Assembly (NCBI GenBank): GCA_937910835.1
Contig: CALEMG010000490.1
Span: 1 to 6,108, forward strand
From: an uncultured Alphaproteobacteria bacterium
GTDB lineage: Bacteria; Pseudomonadota; Alphaproteobacteria; Sneathiellales; Sneathiellaceae
Length of the DNA stretch: 6,108 bases
Direction: 5' to 3'
Positions 1 to 5,611 of this stretch are shown here, in pieces. Positions within the stretch are counted from its first letter, which is position 1; each line of letters opens with the position of its first letter. The notes beneath the pieces are model-generated. The model searched no databases. It saw nothing but the letters and a program-made list of their open reading frames with translations, and was not told the origin of the DNA. Made by a program: the position numbers and the translations under genes.

Positions 1-510
1 GTAATCGAGGCGTCTTTTGATCTGCTGCTGTCGCTACTGGGCAAACATCTTGAGACACGTAAATTTCTGTTTGGTGGACGCCCCTCGCTTGGCGATTTCG
101 GACTGTTCGCGCAAATTTATTGCTGCCTTCAACAACCAACAACGGCAAAAATAATTAAAAATGGCTACCCTGAGATTACTGACTGGATTGCCCGGATGCT
201 CGATCCAAAGGCGGAGCAGGGGTGGGAAGACTGGTCAACCCTTGCACCGACATTGGAACCGCTAATCAGGAAGCAGATCGGCGATATCTACCTGCCCTGG
301 AGCCTCGCGAATGAGAAAGCGGTTCTGGGCGGGAAGGAAGAATTTTCCCTTGATCTGATGGATCAGGAATTCAGCCAGCAATCGGTCAAATATGCCGCAA
401 AATCCATTCAGGCTTTAAGGACACGCCTTGCCGACACGGCAGATCGGGACGAACTTGACAAGATTCTCGATCATTGCGGGTGTCTGCAACCATTGCTTTC
501 GCAGTCCTGA
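1..510 (+). CDS. Glutathione S-transferase-like protein, C-terminal part (5' end outside window)
   Basis: The reading frame is open from the first base to a TGA stop at 508-510, giving 169 residues with no start codon of its own, so the N-terminus lies upstream of the window. Residues 22-40 read FLFGGRPSLGDFGLFAQIY. This is the typical all-helical C-terminal domain signature of glutathione S-transferases, with the S-x-x-D helix N-capping box at S29-D32. The rest is helix-like and rich in charged residues, with Trp-rich stretches (ITDWIA, GWEDW) seen in bacterial GST-family proteins of unknown substrate. The thioredoxin-like N-terminal domain that binds glutathione would be in the missing part. 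Such proteins are cytosolic and conjugate glutathione to electrophiles or act as reductases, but the substrate cannot be read here. An internal ATG at 196 is not a credible start because the GST motif lies before it. The gene is followed by a long AT-rich gap and is probably transcribed independently of the next gene. The family call is fairly sure; the specific function is unknown. Confidence 0.8.
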   Translation, partial: VIEASFDLLLSLLGKHLETRKFLFGGRPSLGDFGLFAQIYCCLQQPTTAKIIKNGYPEITDWIARMLDPKAEQGWEDWSTLAPTLEPLIRKQIGDIYLPWSLANEKAVLGGKEEFSLDLMDQEFSQQSVKYAAKSIQALRTRLADTADRDELDKILDHCGCLQPLLSQS

Positions 511-523
511 CGCATATTCTTTC

Positions 524-535
524 ATATGATCATAT
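524..535. repeat. 12-bp perfect palindrome ATATGATCATAT
   Basis: The sequence ATATGATCATAT equals its own reverse complement. It begins 14 nt after the stop codon of the GST-like gene. Just beyond it, ATTTTCGC (534-541) is mirrored by GCGAAAAT (588-595), an 8-bp inverted repeat with a 46-nt spacer. With no loop, the 12-mer would make a poor RNA hairpin and suits a dimeric protein-binding site better. No regulator can be assigned. Confidence 0.35.
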
Positions 536-722
536 TTTCGCCGAATTTTGCGGTAATGATTCATGCACCGGCTGGGTTGTTTCATAAGCGAAAATGATAG
601 ATTAAGGATCATTTCCACAATTCGGTTGTATTGCATATATTTATTAAAAATATAATTAAATTAATGCCTTGTAATTTTTTTCTAATTTTATAGATTATCA
701 TGATCTTTGGATGAAATAACTA

Positions 723-752
723 TTGACGACAAACAAACTAGTATACTATGAA
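723..752 (+). promoter_or_regulatory. Candidate sigma-70 promoter for the CGNR gene
   Basis: TTGACG (723-728) matches five of six positions of the -35 consensus. Two -10 candidates follow: TATGAA (747-752), with an 18-nt spacer and four of six matches, or the better TATACT (742-747), with a spacer of only 13 nt. The 31-nt A/T-only stretch upstream (635-665) is too distant to be a typical UP element, but the whole area is AT-rich and easily melted. A start near 759 would leave a leader of about 50 nt before the preferred GTG start. This is weak pattern evidence only. Confidence 0.3.
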
Positions 753-797
753 ATATCGGTATATTATTGTTTCGTTACACGACAAATGAGATGTTAC

Positions 798-802
798 GGG
801 GA
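798..802 (+). promoter_or_regulatory. Ribosome binding site that decides the CGNR start (GGGGA before GTG 809)
   Basis: GGGGA sits six bases before the GTG at 809. The two upstream in-frame alternatives, TTG at 767 and ATG at 791, have no purine-rich Shine-Dalgarno sequence at a suitable distance. This favours 809 as the start, although ATG 791 is only 18 nt upstream and stays possible. Confidence 0.5.
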
Positions 803-808
803 ATTTTT

Positions 809-1444
809 GTGGCACGGATCGACGCGCTTGTAAAATCTGGGGTTGTAAATAAAGAGGGGTTTTATACTCTTGGCGGACGCCTCGCCATTGATTTTGCCAA
901 TAGTTACAAGCGGATCGGCCGCGAGAAGGAAGGGATCAGCAGTTTTGAGGATTTGCTGATTTTCATGAAGTCCCATCATCTGTTGCATGAAGACGAAGCC
1001 TCAGACCTTCATATGTTCCATTTTCAGAATCCCGGGCGTTGCCAGAAAGTCGTCGACGGCCTTGTTGAGTTGCGCAATGGTTTTCGCAATGTCCTAACGG
1101 AAGTCGAGCAGGGTTGGCCGGTCAGTCTGGATTTTTTCGAAGAGATCAACAAGCGTCTGGCAAGTTTCAAGAGTTATCACAAGCTTGAACCCTCCGAGGA
1201 AGGGATGGCGCTTAAATCAATCATCGATGAGAACGGACCGGAGAAATTGATGTTTCCGATTGTCCGGGATATCGCCGACTATCTCGCGTCGGACCATGTG
1301 GAGAAAACACGTGGCTGTGCCAGTGATGATTGCGATCTTTACTTCGTCAACCAGTCTCGCAATGGCCGCCGCCGCTGGTGCTCCATGTCGACCTGCGGCA
1401 ATCGCGCCAAGGTCAACGCCTATCTGAAACGCCAGGAAGCGTAA
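809..1444 (+). CDS. CGNR zinc-finger (ABATE-type) putative transcription regulator
   Basis: From the GTG at 809 this is 211 residues; from the upstream TTG at 767 it would be 225. In the 225-residue numbering, an N-terminal segment YTLGGRLAIDFANS (33-46) matches the opening of the ABATE domain of putative stress-induced regulators. A helical middle follows, then a C-terminal CGNR zinc finger: Cys184, Cys189, Cys205 and Cys210, with the family signature RRRWCSMSTCGNRAK around the last pair. The four cysteines should bind one zinc and the basic finger probably contacts DNA. The family is widespread but poorly characterised, and its ligands and targets are mostly unknown. The stop lies 9 nt from the stop of the convergent malonyl-CoA synthetase gene. 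The AT-rich upstream region suggests its own promoter. A role in controlling the malonate genes is possible from position alone. The domain call is confident; the regulatory target is speculation. Confidence 0.87.
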   Translation: MARIDALVKSGVVNKEGFYTLGGRLAIDFANSYKRIGREKEGISSFEDLLIFMKSHHLLHEDEASDLHMFHFQNPGRCQKVVDGLVELRNGFRNVLTEVEQGWPVSLDFFEEINKRLASFKSYHKLEPSEEGMALKSIIDENGPEKLMFPIVRDIADYLASDHVEKTRGCASDDCDLYFVNQSRNGRRRWCSMSTCGNRAKVNAYLKRQEA

Positions 1445-1453
1445 CCTCGGCTC

Positions 1454-2965
1454 CTAGACGGCCACCGCCCGATCCCGGAGCTGGTTTTTCTGCACCTTGC
1501 CCATGGTATTGCGCGGCAGATCATCGACGATATAGACCTCTTTCGGCACCTTGAAATTGGCGAGCTTCTCCTTAACATAGGCGATCACATCCTGATCCGT
1601 CAGCTCTCGCACGCTGCCGTCCGGCACGATAAAGGCGACAACCGCCTCGCCGAAATCCGGATGCGGGCGCCCGACAACGGCGCTTTCATCGACGCCCGGC
1701 ATTTCGTCGATAAAACTCTCGATTTCTTTCGGGTAGACGTTGTATCCGCCGGAAATGATCAGGTCCTTCGATCGCCCGACAATCCGGTAATAGCCATCTT
1801 CGCCCTTTTGCGTCATATCGCCGGTAATGAAATAGCCGTCGGCGTGGAACTCCGCGGCGGTTTTTTCCGGCATCCGCCAATATCCTTTAAAGACATTCGG
1901 CCCCTTGATTTCAAGAATGCCGATATCGCCGTCCTTCACCTCGTTCCCGGCATCATCTGCAATGCGCACCTCGTTATCGAGCGGGAAGCCGACCGTGCCC
2001 GCTTTTCGCTCTCCGTCATAGGGGTTAGAGGTAATCATGCCCGCTTCCGTCATGCCGTAACGTTCCAGAATGACATGGCCGGTCCGTTCTTCGAACGCAT
2101 TGAACGTCTCCGCCAGCAACGGCGCGGATCCGGCGGTAAAGAGGCGCATATTGCGACAAACATCTTTGGTAAATCCTTCCTCGGTCAGCAGGCGGACATA
2201 GAATGTCGGCACTCCCATGAAGACGGTGGCCCTCGGCAGGTTTGCGATCACGGCGACGGGATCGAATTTCTTAAGAAATATCACTTTTGAGGCACTTAAA
2301 AATGCGCAATGCAGGGCGACGAACAACCCATGTACATGAAAAATCGGCAGCGCATGAAGCAAGACATCGCCGGTCTGGAACCGCCAGTAGCTATGCAGAG
2401 TTTTTGCATTGGAGGCGAGGTTATCCTGTGTCAGCATGGCGCCCTTCGAGCGGCCCGTCGTGCCCGATGTATAGAGGATCGCGGCAAGGTCATCATCCGC
2501 GCGCTCGACCGTGGCGAAATCCGTCGGAAGCGCTGCCGAATTCTCCATCAGGCTGCCTTTGCCCTCCCCATCGAGGGTGAAAACGGCCTTTACACCCGCC
2601 TTTTCAGCAATTGCACTAATCTCGATGAAGGAGGCGGGATCGCAAACGACAACAGCAGGTTCGGCATCAGTGACGAAGTATTCAATCTCGGCGGATTTAT
2701 AGGCGGTATTAAGCGGAAGATAAACGAGGCCGGCGCGCAGGCAGGCGAGATAGAGGATCACGGCCTCAACGGATTTACCGACCTGAACGGCGACGCGGTC
2801 TCCCGGAACGGCTCCGGAGTTGTCAAGTAAATGCGCAAGGCGCGCCGATCCGTCGGAGATATTCTGAAAGCTGTAGGAGGCTATTTCCGGCCCTTCAAAT
2901 GCGATATCGGCCATGTTTGCCGGAAACCGGCTTTCGAATAGACTATACAGATTTTTGTTCGGCAT
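1454..2965 (-). CDS. matB: Malonyl-CoA synthetase (malonate--CoA ligase, MatB)
   Basis: This complete 503-residue cytosolic enzyme of the ANL (acyl-CoA synthetase) superfamily activates malonate with ATP and CoA to malonyl-CoA, AMP and pyrophosphate. The motifs appear in order: ATP-binding P-loop YTSGTTGRSKGA (165-176), HALPIFHVHGLF (204-215), ERYGMTE (301-307), the TGD motif (381-383), the domain hinge region GRSKDLI (397-403), and the C-terminal PRNTMGK with catalytic Lys490. Stretches such as VYLPLNTAY, ADDDLAAILYTSGTTGRSKG, GPNVFKGYWRMPEKT and DLPRNTMGKVQKN agree closely with Rhodopseudomonas palustris MatB from memory, which separates it from generic fatty-acyl-CoA ligases; methylmalonate could be a side substrate. 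The length is normal for MatB. The ATG at 2965 is preceded on the minus strand by GGAGA and a closer AGGGAA, neither ideally spaced. It is divergent from the malonyl-CoA decarboxylase gene (240 nt between starts), which consumes its product and strongly supports the assignment. Confidence 0.93.
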   Translation of the reverse strand: MPNKNLYSLFESRFPANMADIAFEGPEIASYSFQNISDGSARLAHLLDNSGAVPGDRVAVQVGKSVEAVILYLACLRAGLVYLPLNTAYKSAEIEYFVTDAEPAVVVCDPASFIEISAIAEKAGVKAVFTLDGEGKGSLMENSAALPTDFATVERADDDLAAILYTSGTTGRSKGAMLTQDNLASNAKTLHSYWRFQTGDVLLHALPIFHVHGLFVALHCAFLSASKVIFLKKFDPVAVIANLPRATVFMGVPTFYVRLLTEEGFTKDVCRNMRLFTAGSAPLLAETFNAFEERTGHVILERYGMTEAGMITSNPYDGERKAGTVGFPLDNEVRIADDAGNEVKDGDIGILEIKGPNVFKGYWRMPEKTAAEFHADGYFITGDMTQKGEDGYYRIVGRSKDLIISGGYNVYPKEIESFIDEMPGVDESAVVGRPHPDFGEAVVAFIVPDGSVRELTDQDVIAYVKEKLANFKVPKEVYIVDDLPRNTMGKVQKNQLRDRAVAV

Positions 2966-3205
2966 TTCCCTGATGTCTCCGTCCTTGCCATGGCGTCATA
3001 AATATGGTGTCGGGTTTAGGGCAGTCTTTCGATAAACGCAAGGTAGTAATGCCCGGCCATTTTCTATCGGACTGATCGGGCGTGATGTATTTTCAAAAAA
3101 AGAACATGTCCTTGCCTTACTTTAACGGCAAAATAATATTATCTATCTTATGATTGCAGAGTTTATCTGTATCCCGCCCCGATAACCTTTACTAAAGAGA
3201 ATGAG
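2966..3205. promoter_or_regulatory. Divergent control region between matB and the malonyl-CoA decarboxylase gene
   Basis: These 240 nt separate two divergent start codons and must hold both promoters. A plausible rightward promoter is TTGCCT (3112-3117) with TAATAT (3134-3139; 16-nt spacer) or TATTAT (3137-3142; 19-nt spacer). Possible operator features are TTGCC (3112-3116) mirrored by GGCAA (3127-3131) across 10 nt; the 10-bp palindrome ATAATATTAT (3133-3142); and CCTTGC occurring three times, at 2983-2988, 3110-3115 and inverted at 3039-3044. The first and second copies lie inside an identical 9-mer, GTCCTTGCC (2981-2989 and 3108-3116). I do not see a TTGTATACAA-like site of the rhizobial MatR type. 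No convincing leftward promoter or small ORF was found. Confidence 0.5.
3112..3142 (+). promoter_or_regulatory. Candidate promoter and overlapping dyad for malonyl-CoA decarboxylase
   Basis: The -35-like TTGCCT (3112-3117) and an AT-rich -10 region (3134-3142) overlap the inverted repeat TTGCC-N10-GGCAA and the palindrome ATAATATTAT. A protein bound to the dyad would cover the -35 box and spacer, a classical repressor layout. The leader from about 3150 to the ATG at 3206 would be some 50-55 nt. The boxes match consensus only moderately, so this is a candidate and not a firm call. Confidence 0.3.
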
Positions 3206-4528
3206 ATGGCGCCTACTTTTGTATCCCAGTTTTTCAATTCCATCGCTGATACCGGCCGTGAACTCCTTGATCTGCGCGGCGGCAAGAAACGCGGGCAGGG
3301 GATAAAAGAACTGAGCCGTGATCTGCTGACCCAGAAGGGGGAGGCATCGGGCATGGCACTTGCGCGCGATGCGGTGGAGGCCTGGAGCGCGCTCTCGGAT
3401 GAAGAAAAACTCGATTTCCTTGAATTCCTCAATAAGGAAATGGCGCCGGATCAGAAAAAGATTGAGGCGGCAGTTGCGGCCTATCACAAGGAAGGCAGCG
3501 CAGAGAACTATAAAGCCCTGAGCCTGGCGATTGAAGCTCCGCGTCAGGAATTGATGCGGCGGATCAACTTTGCCCCCGGCGGCACCGCGGCAATTGTCGC
3601 CATGCGCAAATTCCTGGTCGGGCACTTGCGGAAACATCCTGAACTCAAAGCTGTCGATAGCGATCTCCAGCATCTGTTGAGCTCCTGGTTTAACCGCGGT
3701 TTTCTGACGCTGGAGCGGATTGACTGGCGCACGCCTGCTGTGGTGCTTGAAAAGCTGATTGAATATGAGGCCGTGCATGAAATCGATGGCTGGGATGATT
3801 TGCGCCGCCGTCTCGATAAGGATCGTCGCTGCTTTGCCTTTTTCCACCCGGCACTGCCCGATGAGCCGCTGATCTTCGTTGAGGTCGCGCTTGTGAAGGG
3901 GCTCGCCTCGGCTATTCCGCCGCTCCTCTCGCGTGATACAGAGCGGGGTGATCCGACAAAAGCGGATACGGCGATTTTCTATTCTATCAGTAACTGTCAG
4001 GACGGGCTTAAAGGGATCAGCTTCGGTAACTTCCTGATCAAGCAGGTGGTGGCGGAACTCTCGGCGGAGCTTCCCAATCTGAAGCATTTCGCAACCCTCT
4101 CGCCAATCCCCGGTTTTATGCGATGGCTGACGGCCCTCAAGGGCGCGGCGGCTGGCATGCATTTCAAGGACATAAATGTAGTTCGCAAGGCGATTGCTGA
4201 AGAGGGGTGGCAAAATAATCCCGAAACTGTGAAAGCGGTTCGCGAACCGCTGGAGAAGCTCTGCGCCCATTACCTGATTAACGAGAAGAAGGGGGCCCGG
4301 CCGCTCGATCCGGTGACACGCTTTCACCTTGGCAATGGCGCACGGCTGGAGCAGCTCAACTGGATGGGTGACGACTCCCCCAACGGTCTTGCGCAGTCGT
4401 CAGGGCTGCTGGTGAATTATTATTACAGCCTCAAGGATATCGAGAGGAACCACGAGGCTTATGCCAATGAGCGAAAAGTCGTGGCTTCTTCCGCGCTACA
4501 ATCCCTCGCCAAGAACGGCAAGAAATAA
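3206..4528 (+). CDS. matA: Malonyl-CoA decarboxylase (MatA/MLYCD family)
   Basis: This complete 440-residue enzyme converts malonyl-CoA to acetyl-CoA and CO2. The N-terminal third is helical (about residues 10-110), as in the family's oligomerisation domain. The catalytic acetyltransferase-like domain follows and carries the family's blocks: NFAPGGTAAIVAMR (121-134), FFHPALPDEPLIFVEVAL (212-229), FYSISNCQDGLKGISFGNFL (258-277), LSPIPGF (298-304), RFHLGNGARL (372-381) and GLAQSSGLLVNY (394-405). By alignment from memory with human MLYCD, the catalytic pair Ser329/His423 corresponds to Ser299 in LSPIPGF and His374 in RFHLGNGA; both are present. The start at ATG 3206 has the purine-rich AAAGAGA at 3194-3200, five bases upstream. 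The protein is cytosolic, with no signal peptide. The divergent matB supplies its substrate, so together they turn malonate into acetyl-CoA. The long minus-strand frame inside it (3143-4327) is a shadow. The symbol follows the rhizobial matA; mlycD-type names are equally valid. Confidence 0.95.
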   Translation: MAPTFVSQFFNSIADTGRELLDLRGGKKRGQGIKELSRDLLTQKGEASGMALARDAVEAWSALSDEEKLDFLEFLNKEMAPDQKKIEAAVAAYHKEGSAENYKALSLAIEAPRQELMRRINFAPGGTAAIVAMRKFLVGHLRKHPELKAVDSDLQHLLSSWFNRGFLTLERIDWRTPAVVLEKLIEYEAVHEIDGWDDLRRRLDKDRRCFAFFHPALPDEPLIFVEVALVKGLASAIPPLLSRDTERGDPTKADTAIFYSISNCQDGLKGISFGNFLIKQVVAELSAELPNLKHFATLSPIPGFMRWLTALKGAAAGMHFKDINVVRKAIAEEGWQNNPETVKAVREPLEKLCAHYLINEKKGARPLDPVTRFHLGNGARLEQLNWMGDDSPNGLAQSSGLLVNYYYSLKDIERNHEAYANERKVVASSALQSLAKNGKK

Positions 4529-4561
4529 GCCGCAATCGCAGCAATTGCATTTCGTCCCCGG

Positions 4562-4587
4562 GCCGTTACAATTTTTTTGTCGACGGC
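4562..4587 (+). other. Stem-loop downstream of malonyl-CoA decarboxylase, possible weak terminator
   Basis: GCCGT (4562-4566) pairs with ACGGC (4583-4587), and inside it ACAA (4568-4571) pairs with TTGT (4577-4580) around a TTTTT loop, with a one- versus two-base internal bulge. It starts 33 nt after the stop of the decarboxylase gene. Downstream sequence is ATGGGGGCG and not a T-run, so it is not a canonical intrinsic terminator. It could protect the mRNA 3' end or be incidental. Its right arm overlaps the -35 region of the next gene's candidate promoter. Confidence 0.3.
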
Positions 4588-4607
4588 ATGGGGGCGATGC
4601 TTATAAT
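4577..4607 (+). promoter_or_regulatory. Candidate promoter of the SDR-MaoC operon
   Basis: TATAAT at 4602-4607 is a perfect -10 consensus. The best -35 match is TTGTCG (4577-4582), four of six positions, with a long 19-nt spacer; a TG two bases further upstream than the extended -10 position (4598-4599) may help. Transcription would start near 4614, leaving a leader of about 66 nt before the ATG at 4680. This is the best promoter-like match in the window. Confidence 0.5.
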
Positions 4608-4619
4608 CGGGCGCAAGAA

Positions 4620-4638
4620 CGAAGGGATTAATCCTACG
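4620..4638. promoter_or_regulatory. Palindrome GGATTAATCC in the SDR leader, possible operator
   Basis: GGATTAATCC (4625-4634) is a perfect 10-bp palindrome. Read with a shifted centre, CGAAGG (4620-4625) and CCTACG (4633-4638) also form arms with one mismatch around a 7-nt spacer. The site would lie at about +7 to +25 from the predicted start point, where a bound repressor would block transcription. No regulator is identified. Confidence 0.35.
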
Positions 4639-4679
4639 GATCGACAACAATTAAAAATAAACAACAAGAAGGAATAGAA

Positions 4680-5600
4680 ATGTCGGATCAGAATATGCTT
4701 GCGGGTAAAGTTGTGGTGGTAACAGGCGCAGGCCGGGGTGTCGGCCGGGGCATTGCCATCATGTGTGCGTCTCAGGGCGCGAAAGTCGTGGTCAACGACT
4801 TGGGTGGTACTGAACAGGGCGAAGGCGCGGATCAAATCCCGGCCATGGAGGTGGTGAAAACCATTACCGATGCCGGCGGGGAAGCCATTGCCAACTTCGG
4901 CAATGTCGCAAGTCCCGATGACGCGGGCCAGATGATCGAGGATGCCCGCAAGGAATTCGGCAGCATCGACTGCGTTGTCAATAACGCAGGTATCCTGCGC
5001 GACGTGATCTTCCATAAAATGACCGAGGCCGAGTGGGACGCCGTAATTGCCGTCCACCTGAAAGGCAGTTTTAACGTCGCTCGCGCTGCCGCACCATATT
5101 TCCGCGAACAGCAGAGCGGTTCGATGGTCCATATGACTTCGACCTCCGGTCTGATCGGTAACTTCGGGCAGGCAAACTACGCCGCAGCGAAACTCGGTAT
5201 CGTCGGGCTGTCACGCTCTATCGCGCTTGATATGTCCCGCTTTGGCGTGCGCTCCAACTGCATCTCGCCGTTCGCATGGTCCCGCCTGATCGGCACGATC
5301 CCTCAAGGCACGGACGCGGAACGCGAACGCGTTGCAAAAATCCAGCAGATGACACCTGAGAAAATTGCGCCGCTTGCCGTATATCTTCTCTCCGATCAGG
5401 CTGCCGATATCACGGGTCAGATTTTTGTCGTCCGCAATAACGAGATTTGCCTGATGAGCCAGCCGCGGCCCATCCGCAACCTGCAGACCTCCGATGGCTG
5501 GACGCCGGAAACCGTGGCCGCACGCTTCGGCCCGGCCGTGAAATCATCGCTCGTCCCGCTGGAACGCTCCGGTGATGTCTTCTCCTGGGATCCGGTATAG
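4680..5600 (+). CDS. SDR-family (3R)-hydroxyacyl-CoA dehydrogenase, MFE-2 dehydrogenase-domain type
   Basis: A complete 306-residue short-chain dehydrogenase. The Rossmann fold begins with TGAGRGVG (15-22). NDLGG (39-43) puts Asp40 after the second strand, which favours NAD over NADP. NNAG is at 101-104. The catalytic residues are Ser154, Tyr167 and Lys171, within the block GNFGQANYAAAKLG (160-173). That block, the HLKGSF segment (126-131), and a C-terminal extension with a WTPE motif (274-277) resemble the dehydrogenase domain of peroxisomal multifunctional enzyme 2 (HSD17B4), which oxidises (3R)-hydroxyacyl-CoA to 3-ketoacyl-CoA. About 306 residues is longer than the usual 250-residue SDR and fits this subgroup. 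ATG 4680 is preceded by AAGGA (4669-4673) at six bases, an excellent site. The next gene, 11 nt downstream, encodes the partner hydratase, supporting a role in R-specific beta-oxidation of branched, steroid-side-chain or other unusual acyl-CoAs. The exact substrate is unknown. Confidence 0.88.
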   Translation: MSDQNMLAGKVVVVTGAGRGVGRGIAIMCASQGAKVVVNDLGGTEQGEGADQIPAMEVVKTITDAGGEAIANFGNVASPDDAGQMIEDARKEFGSIDCVVNNAGILRDVIFHKMTEAEWDAVIAVHLKGSFNVARAAAPYFREQQSGSMVHMTSTSGLIGNFGQANYAAAKLGIVGLSRSIALDMSRFGVRSNCISPFAWSRLIGTIPQGTDAERERVAKIQQMTPEKIAPLAVYLLSDQAADITGQIFVVRNNEICLMSQPRPIRNLQTSDGWTPETVAARFGPAVKSSLVPLERSGDVFSWDPV

Positions 5601-5611
5601 GGAGAGGCCGC

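Larger units (their letters stand above)
511..808. other. AT-rich intergenic region
   Basis: About 300 nt separate the GST-like gene from the preferred start of the CGNR gene. GC content over 601-780 is about 23% (42 of 180 by count), far below the flanking genes, and 635-665 contains only A and T. I see no gene. A minus-strand frame at 415-636 has no recognisable protein features and overlaps the GST gene. The region holds a 12-bp palindrome (524-535), a second 8-bp palindrome ATCATGAT (697-704) and a possible promoter at 723-752. No GC-rich hairpin followed by a T-run is visible that would serve as a terminator for the upstream gene. Confidence 0.6.

Noticed and set aside
415..636. A 73-codon minus-strand frame across the end of the GST-like gene
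   Set aside because: It overlaps real coding sequence for part of its length and the remainder runs into the AT-rich gap; no motif and no convincing start region.
748..789. A 13-codon leader peptide before the CGNR gene
   Set aside because: No Shine-Dalgarno sequence, an ATG lying in the candidate -10 element and no regulatory codon run; kept only as a remark in the start-codon finding.
1445..1453. A bidirectional terminator between the convergent CGNR and matB genes
   Set aside because: Only 9 nt separate the stops, and no hairpin with flanking T-runs is visible around them.
1661..2290. A 209-codon plus-strand frame inside matB
   Set aside because: It is antisense to conserved MatB motifs, has no ribosome binding site of note and shows no domain; the same applies to the frame at 2309-2830.
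2966..3205. A MatR-type operator in the divergent region
   Set aside because: I looked for a TTGTATACAA-like palindrome and found none on either strand.
3143..4327. A 394-codon open frame on the minus strand opposite the decarboxylase gene
   Set aside because: The opposite strand encodes a clear, complete malonyl-CoA decarboxylase with its catalytic residues. The minus-strand product has no recognisable motifs and reflects codon bias of the real gene.
4566..5132. A 188-codon minus-strand frame over the start of the SDR gene
   Set aside because: It overlaps the conserved Rossmann-fold coding sequence and the promoter region, and its translation has no protein-family features.
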